A stretch of 5,812 nt of DNA from Parachlamydiaceae bacterium (lineage in GTDB: Bacteria > Chlamydiota > Chlamydiia > Chlamydiales > Parachlamydiaceae): assembly GCA_003164155.1 (NCBI GenBank), contig PLSG01000259.1, positions 1 to 5,812 of the forward strand. The letters are read 5' to 3'. A model generated the notes under the pieces. It was not told the origin of the DNA and searched no databases. It saw nothing but the letters and a program-made list of their open reading frames with translations. Within the stretch, counting starts at the first letter, position 1; each line of letters opens with the position of its first letter. This document shows positions 1 through 4,771 of the stretch, piece after piece. The translations under genes and the position numbers were made by a program.

Positions 1-1
1 A

Positions 2-1540
2 TTAGCTGAACTAGAAGGATTTGAGCGACATCCTCCCGACTTAGCACAATTTGACAAGCGGCAACGCGATGAAGAGGAAAGGCTGGATAAAAAACATCAC
101 AAAGAAAATGAAAGAATCGAGGCTGAAACACTTGAAAGTACAACTAAATTAGACGAGAAGCTAGAAATTGGAAAAAGTACTTTAGACAAAGACTTAAAAA
201 AAGCTCGTGAAAGCCTCAGTCAAGCAACTGGCGATCTACAAAAGTTAGAGCAAAAAATCATTTCTTCGAAAAATCACTTAACCAGCACAACTCGCAATGA
301 AAAAACGAGGCTGGAGGACACTGCCAGTCAAAGAGAAAAGCAATTGAAGAGTGATCTAGAAGATAACAAAAAGAATTTGGATAAAGAATTGCGTTTAGCT
401 CGAGAAGCTCATGACAACGATACCAAAGAATTATCAAAGCTAGAAAAAACGACTACAGCTTCCATAGTACGCCTCAATCACGATAATATTGCTGCCAAGG
501 AACGCATAGATAGAGAAACGAGGGAAGAGAAACAGAAATTAGATCAAAAATTGAGGGCTGCGCGAGAAGATCATAGTAGAATAAAACCAGATGAAAATAA
601 TCGAGCTGAACGCGGTGGCCATACTTCTCATACCAGTGAAAGAGCTGAACGAGGAAGGCATGTCCCGCACACAGGTGAAAGAGCTGAACGCGGAAAACAT
701 ACTCCACCTGCCAGTGGAAGAGCGCAAGCTGGCCATCATGCTGAATCTGCGACGAAATTATCCAAATTAGAGCAAGAAACAGTTGCCGCTAAAAGTCGCT
801 TAGATAGCAAGGCCTTAGCTGATAAAGGCGATCTAGATCACAAATTAGCCACAAATAAAAAAGCTTTAGAAAAAACCTTGCATTCAGCCCAAGAAATAAA
901 CCGCACAGGCGCCACAAATTTATCAAGGCAAACACTAGGGTTGGAAGCGTCTAAAAGCAGATTGGATAGAGCTATGCAAAGTGATAAAGATCTATTGGAA
1001 AGTGAAACGAGGAAAAAAAAAGAGCAATTAGATAAAGAACTGGAAGTGGAAAAAAAACGTTTGGATAAAGAGCTAATCGATTTAACACAAACACAAAAGA
1101 CTAGAGAAGGGGAATTATCGCTTTTACAGCGAGAAATAGGCCCTTCCAAAAGCCGATTGGATAGCGAAACTCAGACCGCTAAACATCGATTAGATACAGA
1201 TTGTCAGTCCAGTAAGCGCAAACTGGATGAAGAGACCCGCTTGGCAAAAGAGCGCTTAGAAAGGGATATAAAGACCGCTAAGGAGAATTTCATCCATGAC
1301 AGAGCCAGTGCAAAAAAGCGAGCTGCTAAGAAAATTGAGCAGTTGTTGCTAAAGAAGCCTGAGATTGAACAAGACGAAATCCTCATTCGCTATCAAAAGA
1401 CAGAGCTCAGCTCTAGACAAAAAAAAGAACTAGAACAACAAAATACTAAATGCATGCAAATGAACCAATCCAAAACTAGGGTAGGGTCTAATCACACGCG
1501 CACCAGCCACTGCAACTATCGCAGCCAGGCACATCGCTAG
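2..1540 (+). CDS. Hendecad-repeat (11-residue) helical protein of unknown function, 5' end outside the window
   Basis: The reading frame is open from the left edge to TAG at 1538-1540, giving 512 visible residues. The true start lies upstream; the TTG at 344 is inside the repeat array and is not a start. I do not recognise a named family. From residue 17 to about 451 the protein is nearly all 11-residue repeats starting L-D/E, for example LDSETQTAKHR, LDEETRLAKER and LDKELRLAREA. Leu/Ile sits at position 1, Leu/Thr/Ile often at 5 and Ala/Ser often at 8, which fits the a/e/h core of a hendecad coiled coil. Ten-residue steps start at residues 72, 137, 300 and 365, and an expanded one at 191. 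About 29 hendecads are visible. The protein is very rich in Lys, Glu, Arg and Asp, with one Cys in the helical array and no membrane segment. The last 30 or so residues are polar and non-repetitive. A long cytoplasmic rod or a secreted coiled-coil protein is possible, as is an amphipathic surface-binding helix. The function is unknown. Confidence 0.88.
   Translation, partial: LAELEGFERHPPDLAQFDKRQRDEEERLDKKHHKENERIEAETLESTTKLDEKLEIGKSTLDKDLKKARESLSQATGDLQKLEQKIISSKNHLTSTTRNEKTRLEDTASQREKQLKSDLEDNKKNLDKELRLAREAHDNDTKELSKLEKTTTASIVRLNHDNIAAKERIDRETREEKQKLDQKLRAAREDHSRIKPDENNRAERGGHTSHTSERAERGRHVPHTGERAERGKHTPPASGRAQAGHHAESATKLSKLEQETVAAKSRLDSKALADKGDLDHKLATNKKALEKTLHSAQEINRTGATNLSRQTLGLEASKSRLDRAMQSDKDLLESETRKKKEQLDKELEVEKKRLDKELIDLTQTQKTREGELSLLQREIGPSKSRLDSETQTAKHRLDTDCQSSKRKLDEETRLAKERLERDIKTAKENFIHDRASAKKRAAKKIEQLLLKKPEIEQDEILIRYQKTELSSRQKKELEQQNTKCMQMNQSKTRVGSNHTRTSHCNYRSQAHR
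602..757 (+). repeat. 39-bp in-frame tandem repeat (three copies plus a degenerate fourth) encoding His-rich 13-mers
   Basis: Copies lie at 602-640, 641-679 and 680-718, with a decayed copy at 719-757. They encode RAERGGHTSHTSE, RAERGRHVPHTGE, RAERGKHTPPASG and RAQAGHHAESATK. The nucleotide core GCTGAACG is kept in the first three. The composition (Gly, His, Pro, Thr, Ser) differs from the Lys/Glu-rich helix on both sides, so this is probably a flexible or disordered insert. It falls inside one of the 10-residue linker steps of the surrounding hendecad array. Metal binding by the histidines is possible but not shown. Confidence 0.85.
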
Positions 1541-1727
1541 GAACATCCAATCGCAGGAGATAGTCGGCCTTGTTCACTTTTTTGGCTACTGTAACCCTTT
1601 CTTCCATCCTCCCCATCCTTCCTAATTCCTGAAAATTTACAGGATGGGAAAGATGAGAAGGATAGGCGGAAAGAGCAATAATCATTGCCCCAGGAAGTAT
1701 GTTGTTAGGTATATTGGTGATTTTCAC
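1488..1727 (-). CDS. Doubtful small ORF downstream of ccoS, 79 residues with a Cys-rich C-terminus
   Basis: A GTG at 1727 opens a frame of 79 residues that begins 11 bases after the ccoS stop and ends at 1488, overlapping the convergent hendecad gene by 53 bp. An ATG at codon 15 follows a weak GGGG. There is no convincing ribosome binding site. The C-terminus carries C69-x2-C72-x3-C76-x-C78, and no known domain is apparent. A stem-loop at 1673-1690 lies inside it. It could be a third gene of the oxidoreductase-ccoS unit, or simply trailer sequence that happens to be open. I favour the latter slightly. Confidence 0.22.
   Translation of the reverse strand: MKITNIPNNILPGAMIIALSAYPSHLSHPVNFQELGRMGRMEERVTVAKKVNKADYLLRLDVPSDVPGCDSCSGWCACD
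1673..1690 (-). terminator. Possible stem-loop terminator of the oxidoreductase-ccoS unit
   Basis: Read on the minus strand, GGGCAAT, loop GATT, ATTGCTC forms a 7-bp stem with one G-U pair. It is followed by only a short T run (TTTCC). It lies about 50 bases past the ccoS stop between convergent genes, where a terminator would be expected. The weak T tract makes it only a candidate, and it would argue against the small ORF that spans it. Confidence 0.3.
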
Positions 1728-1738
1728 AACTTGGGTTA

Positions 1739-1897
1739 CTACAGTTTTTTAGCTGGCTCATCTTGATCCGGCTGATCCCGGAAAAGTTGATATTTGACAT
1801 CTTCGCAGTCTTCAAACTGACCTTGGCGCAAATAATAGATATACACCCCTAAGCCCACCATAGAAGCAAGCAATGAAGCCATCAACGTCCAAAACAT
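1739..1897 (-). CDS. ccoS: CcoS, cbb3-type cytochrome oxidase maturation protein
   Basis: This 52-residue protein starts at ATG 1897 and ends at TAG 1741-1739. Residues 3-22 form one hydrophobic, membrane-spanning helix (LMASLLASMVGLGVYIYYL). It is followed by the typical CcoS signature R24-x-G26-Q27-F28-E29-D30 and a conserved-looking Y36-Q-L-F-R-D, then an acidic tail. Length, topology and the GQF(E/D)D motif fit CcoS, the small membrane protein needed for cofactor insertion into the catalytic subunit of cbb3 oxidase (family knowledge). Its start is 32 bases after the oxidoreductase stop, with a purine stretch (GGTTAGGG) upstream as a plausible ribosome binding site, so the two are probably one transcript. 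None of the usual partners (ccoN, O, P, G, H, I) is in the window. Confidence 0.82.
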   Translation of the reverse strand: MFWTLMASLLASMVGLGVYIYYLRQGQFEDCEDVKYQLFRDQPDQDEPAKKL

Positions 1898-1929
1898 ACA
1901 ACCCTAACCTTTAGCGTTTGTCATTTAGC

Positions 1930-3783
1930 TCACCCAATCCAGCGGAAGGAATAATTCATAGCATCCATGGTCACGGCTTGAGTTGGGCATTTTTCAGCGC
2001 ATAGTCCGCAACGGATGCACAAGTCCTCATCTTTAAGCATGACCGAGCCTATGATATCCAAGTCTAGCGGATCTGTCTCGGCTGAATCGATCCCATAGAA
2101 ATTATCGACAGCCGTCCGGACATTTCCTTCGCCTAAGTCTAAGTTCAGTTTGCTCAAAGGGATCTGTTTGAGACAATTGCAAGGGCATACATCTACGCAT
2201 CCATTGCATTTGATGCACAATGAGCCATCGAATACAGGACTGACATGGCATTGCAGGCAGCGATTAGCCTGTTGATGAACTTCTTCAGCGGTGTAGTTTC
2301 GCTCTACCATATTGAAATTGGCAATGCGCTCTTCGACAGGTTGGGCGGAGGGCAAGGCAAATTTCGTACGCAGATACTCTTTATTGCGCATCGGGCTGAT
2401 TTCTGTAAATTCTCCCACGAATTCTTGGTAGGGTTTGGTGCCGCACAAATCTTCATCGATGGCCCGGGCGGCCTCTTGTCCATGCCGGATGCCAGTGATA
2501 AATAGTGCCGGCCCAAAAGCTGCGTCTCCGCCAGCGTATAAACCAGGCAGTGAAGTCCGGCCAGTGCCTCTATCGGTCTTGATGATCCCTCGATCGATTT
2601 GCAGCTGTCCTTTTTTATCCCATCCATTGAGAAAGCTCAAGTCCAACGCTTGTCCTATGGCCAAGGCCACTGTATCGCAGGGAATCACAAACTGCGTGTC
2701 TGGAATTAACTGTGGGGTAAACTTCCCCGTATAGTCAAATAGCGATGAGATGCGCTGTACGCGCAGACCGCAAACCCTCCCCTCGCCGTTGCGTTCCACT
2801 GCAATAGGAGCCACGCGATTGATGATCTCTATACCTTCTTCAAGTCCATCCTCGATCTCAAATTCATCTGCTGTTTGCTCGTCACGCGACTCTAAGCATA
2901 CCATGGTGACTTTTCTAGTATGATTGCGCACTGAAGAGCGCGCCACGTCATAGGCAACGTTGCCGCCGCCTACCACCACCACATTTTCGCCGATTTTCCA
3001 CTGCTCTTCGGCACACAAAACCCTCAAATACTCTATCCCGCGAATGATATCGGGACTATCTGCACCTGGTATGGGAAGTTCACGCGATTTCCATAGCCCT
3101 ACGCCAATGAAGACGGCATCATATTTTTCAAACAGGGCCGTCATGGTAATGTCCCGGCCAACTTTCATATTGTAATAGATCTTAGCTCCTAGAAATTCAA
3201 TGGCGGCGCATTCGTTTATAGCTATGTCGTTTTTCAGCCGATAAGAGGGAACGCCATAAGTCAGCATGCCTCCCGGCATGCGCATCATTTCATACACATC
3301 TACTGCATATCCCAAGCGCAATAGGTCATGTGCGGCTGTCAAAGAAGCCACGCCAGCACCTATGCAGGCAACTTTTTTACCATTGGGCTTAGGTGTAGTA
3401 GACCCTCGGGAATAACTCATCTCCAGTGTTTTGATATGGGCTTCTTTGCCTAACCCAAACCACTCATCTAAATAACGCTTCTGTGCGCGAATGGTAAGCG
3501 TTTTGTCAACCCTGTCGCGACGGCATGTGGTTTCGCATGGGGCCCCACAAATCATCCCACATATAGAAGCGAAGGGATTCGGCCCGCGGGCGATCTTATA
3601 ACCTTCCAGCAGATTGCCCGCATGAATGGCTAACATATAGCCCCGGCCATCGGTATTGACGGGACATCCATCGCGGCAATCAATTTGCCTGATATAGTAA
3701 TTGAGATCGGGGATGACTACGTCATAAATCTCTTTATATGCAGATGCTATAGCTTCAGCTTCATCAGATGGCTCGTAAGGCAT
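1930..3783 (-). CDS. GltD-like FAD/NAD(P)-dependent oxidoreductase with N-terminal and C-terminal iron-sulfur domains
   Basis: I choose ATG 3783 (617 residues) because GAGGAG sits just upstream; ATG 3810 would add nine residues (626). Residues below use the 626 numbering. The N-terminal Fer4_20-type domain has C45, C49, C84, C88, C92 and C96. An FAD-binding fold follows with G151-A-G153-V-A-S156 and the family motif PGGMLTYGVPSYRLKND. A NAD(P)-binding G281-G-G-N-V-A286 and the closing FAD motif LYAGGDAAFGPA come next. Two C-terminal 4Fe-4S motifs are C532-x2-C535-x2-C538-x3-C542-P and C598-x2-C601-x2-C604-x3-C608-P, preceded by C518/C521. This is the glutamate-synthase small-subunit fold, but no GltB partner is nearby. 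Fused ferredoxin domains and the adjacent ccoS suggest transfer of electrons between NAD(P)H and a redox partner. From memory, similar proteins often sit beside Rieske/cytochrome b genes. The true electron acceptor is unknown. Confidence 0.9.
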   Translation of the reverse strand: MPYEPSDEAEAIASAYKEIYDVVIPDLNYYIRQIDCRDGCPVNTDGRGYMLAIHAGNLLEGYKIARGPNPFASICGMICGAPCETTCRRDRVDKTLTIRAQKRYLDEWFGLGKEAHIKTLEMSYSRGSTTPKPNGKKVACIGAGVASLTAAHDLLRLGYAVDVYEMMRMPGGMLTYGVPSYRLKNDIAINECAAIEFLGAKIYYNMKVGRDITMTALFEKYDAVFIGVGLWKSRELPIPGADSPDIIRGIEYLRVLCAEEQWKIGENVVVVGGGNVAYDVARSSVRNHTRKVTMVCLESRDEQTADEFEIEDGLEEGIEIINRVAPIAVERNGEGRVCGLRVQRISSLFDYTGKFTPQLIPDTQFVIPCDTVALAIGQALDLSFLNGWDKKGQLQIDRGIIKTDRGTGRTSLPGLYAGGDAAFGPALFITGIRHGQEAARAIDEDLCGTKPYQEFVGEFTEISPMRNKEYLRTKFALPSAQPVEERIANFNMVERNYTAEEVHQQANRCLQCHVSPVFDGSLCIKCNGCVDVCPCNCLKQIPLSKLNLDLGEGNVRTAVDNFYGIDSAETDPLDLDIIGSVMLKDEDLCIRCGLCAEKCPTQAVTMDAMNYSFRWIG

Positions 3784-3787
3784 AGAG

Positions 3788-3793
3788 CTCCTC
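3788..3793 (-). promoter_or_regulatory. Shine-Dalgarno GAGGAG deciding the oxidoreductase start
   Basis: On the minus strand GAGGAG lies four bases before ATG 3783, inside the longer open frame that begins at ATG 3810. The upstream ATG has only a weak AAAAGAATGA ahead of it. The first nine residues of the long form (MANSKKRSS) are polar and show no family motif, so the shorter start is preferred. Confidence 0.65.
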
Positions 3794-3910
3794 TTTTTTG
3801 AGTTGGCCATTCATTCTTTTATGATTTTGGCAACGCCTGCTCACCCCAGTCAAAAAAACATAACATGTGACAATTTAGGTTTGACAGCGTACTTATTCCA
3901 GCCTGAAAAT

Positions 3911-3938
3911 AGCATAAATGCTCCACATAACACATCAA
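3911..3938 (-). promoter_or_regulatory. Candidate promoter of the oxidoreductase-ccoS unit
   Basis: On the minus strand TTGATG (3938-3933) and TATGCT (3916-3911) are separated by 16 bases, four of six matches each to the sigma-70 consensus. Transcription would begin near 3905, about 120 bases before the preferred start codon. The match is moderate and other elements are possible in this AT-rich DNA. Confidence 0.35.
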
Positions 3939-4264
3939 ATATTTTAAGCCAGTGCCCAAAAAAGCAACTGCAAAGGGCTAGGAGTTTCAATAAATTAGGC
4001 TTCTGTCGGCTTCAATTGGGCTTTTTGAGGATTTTCAAATTAAAAACCCATCGATAACAACCCTTGCGCATATGTCGAGGTACATCAAAAAAAACAAAAA
4101 ACCCGCAAGTTTCTGGATCCTAATTTATTGCCCCTCTCGCATAGGTGCAAAGTAGTCACATAAGTTACTAGCAACTTGCCTTAGCAAGGAAGTGTACAGC
4201 ACATCGAAAACCCAATAACAGGCTCAAAAAACACCTATCCAAGAGCATGTATAGACGGCATATG

Positions 4265-4280
4265 CATATTTAAGAATATG
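4265..4280. repeat. Inverted repeat CATATT-TAAG-AATATG
   Basis: This perfect 6-bp dyad has a 4-base centre. It overlaps the left-hand palindrome ATATGCATAT at 4260-4269. It lies about 50 bases upstream of the strong plus-strand promoter at 4327, so it could be a protein binding site. AT-rich sequence makes chance dyads common. Confidence 0.35.
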
Positions 4281-4289
4281 TGAAAGTGA

Positions 4290-4307
4290 TGTTTTTGCGT
4301 AAAAACA
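4290..4307. repeat. Inverted repeat TGTTTTT-GCGT-AAAAACA
   Basis: This perfect 7-bp dyad with a GCGT centre ends 19 bases before the -35 box at 4327. Its position suits a regulator binding site or upstream activating sequence. As RNA it would be a weak A-U hairpin without a following T run in phase, so I do not call it a terminator. Confidence 0.4.
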
Positions 4308-4326
4308 ACTTTTTCGGAATAAAATG

Positions 4327-4355
4327 TTGACTTTGATTCAGAAAAAAAGTATAAG
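4327..4355 (+). promoter_or_regulatory. Near-consensus sigma-70-type promoter
   Basis: TTGACT at 4327-4332 and TATAAG at 4350-4355 are separated by exactly 17 bases, five of six matches in each box. Predicted transcription starts near 4361-4363. This is the best promoter match in the intergenic region. It would produce either a 5' leader of about 410 bases for the porin mRNA, a separate small RNA, or a leaderless message for the short ORF that begins at 4363. Confidence 0.6.
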
Positions 4356-4362
4356 CATACAC

Positions 4363-4485
4363 ATGAAAGTTCGACTGCGCTTCAAACGAGCTTTGACAGG
4401 TCTAAAAAGGCATAATAAAAAAAGAATACAACTTAAATATAGAGCAAAAAACTCTAAAACAATAGCTGCCTTTTCAGACCAATGA
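4363..4485 (+). CDS. Possible 40-residue very basic peptide, or part of a small RNA
   Basis: ATG 4363 to TGA 4483-4485 encodes 40 residues with 14 Lys/Arg, starting MKVRLRFKRALTGLKRHNKK. There is no ribosome binding site, but the ATG falls where transcription from the promoter at 4327-4355 is expected to begin, so the message could be leaderless. The first bases also form a hairpin, AAAGTTCG at 4366-4373 pairing with CGAGCTTT at 4387-4394 (one G-U), which equally fits a structured RNA. I recognise no family, and A-rich DNA readily yields Lys-rich frames, so coding is uncertain. Confidence 0.22.
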   Translation: MKVRLRFKRALTGLKRHNKKRIQLKYRAKNSKTIAAFSDQ

Positions 4486-4682
4486 AAGTGCTATTTGAAT
4501 GGAAATTTTAATTATATTGAAGCTCTCATGTTGAGCTCTAAAATGGAGATTCTAACTGAGCAAGCATTCAAGACTCCAATTGTGATTATGACGACAGCTA
4601 AAAATGGTCCCTAAATTAGGATTACCAAGTTTGGGTCGAGCTGCTAAAAAAAAATTTGGAAAATTAAATATTTGCATACCGC

Positions 4683-4711
4683 TTAAATTCTTATACAACG
4701 TCTGTTATATC
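4683..4711 (+). promoter_or_regulatory. Candidate proximal promoter of the porin gene
   Basis: An extended -10 element, TGT followed by TATATC at 4706-4711, lies 17 bases after a weak -35, TTAAAT at 4683-4688. Transcription would start near 4718, leaving a leader of about 55 bases before the porin start. It is a reasonable but unverified candidate. Confidence 0.35.
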
Positions 4712-4757
4712 AAGTCATTTAAGCAGCCTGCAAAGATTATCAATAAACGCTCACGTA

Positions 4758-4767
4758 AGGAAGGAAG
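4758..4767 (+). promoter_or_regulatory. Strong ribosome binding site of the porin gene
   Basis: AAGGAAGGAAG is a purine-rich Shine-Dalgarno region ending four bases before ATG 4772 and seven before ATG 4775. It supports efficient translation, as expected for an abundant outer membrane protein. Confidence 0.75.
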
Positions 4768-4771
4768 AGCA

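Larger units (their letters stand above)
3811..4771. other. Long AT-rich intergenic region between divergent genes
   Basis: About 960 bp separate the start of the minus-strand oxidoreductase from the start of the plus-strand porin. I see no tRNA, rRNA, insertion sequence or convincing large gene. It contains many A and T runs, short dyads (4265-4280, 4290-4307, 4610-4620), several sigma-70-like promoter elements on the plus strand and a possible leftward promoter near 3911-3938. From 3940 to 4260 I can assign nothing apart from a small 5-bp stem-loop (4175-4188). It is much longer than needed for two divergent promoters, so an unrecognised small RNA, decayed gene or large regulatory region is likely. 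Confidence 0.8.

Noticed and set aside
602..757. CRISPR array
   Set aside because: The 39-bp units are contiguous, diverge between copies, lack unique spacers and stay in frame with the coding sequence.
474..1149. Minus-strand frames opposite the hendecad gene
   Set aside because: They are antisense shadows; their Ser/Phe/Leu-rich content is what the complement of Lys/Glu-rich repeats gives, and no ribosome binding sites or motifs support them.
344..1540. A separate gene starting at TTG 344
   Set aside because: The same frame is open to the left edge with the same 11-residue repeats, so 344 is an internal Leu codon.
1430..1546. A 38-residue hydrophobic minus-strand frame (MFLAMCLAAIVAVAGARV...)
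   Set aside because: It resembles a membrane helix but lacks a ribosome binding site and overlaps the hendecad gene almost completely; it is probably chance.
2245..3175. Plus-strand frames and a second minus-strand frame (2304-2627) inside the oxidoreductase
   Set aside because: The minus frame 1930-3783 carries all family motifs across this span, so these are shadows.
3881..3909. Plus-strand promoter with perfect TTGACA at 3881
   Set aside because: The only -10 at suitable spacing is GAAAAT (18 bases), and no gene follows for several hundred bases.
3803..4057. An 84-residue plus-strand frame in the intergenic region
   Set aside because: It begins with TTG or an ATG without a ribosome binding site, overlaps the oxidoreductase start and shows no recognisable motif.
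4175..4188. Stem-loop CTTGC-CTTA-GCAAG as a terminator
   Set aside because: The stem is only five base pairs and has no T run after it on either strand.
4363..4614. TGA readthrough or selenocysteine at 4483-4485 joining two short frames
   Set aside because: One stop in 84 codons of AT-rich DNA is unremarkable, and no selenocysteine insertion hairpin is evident after the TGA.
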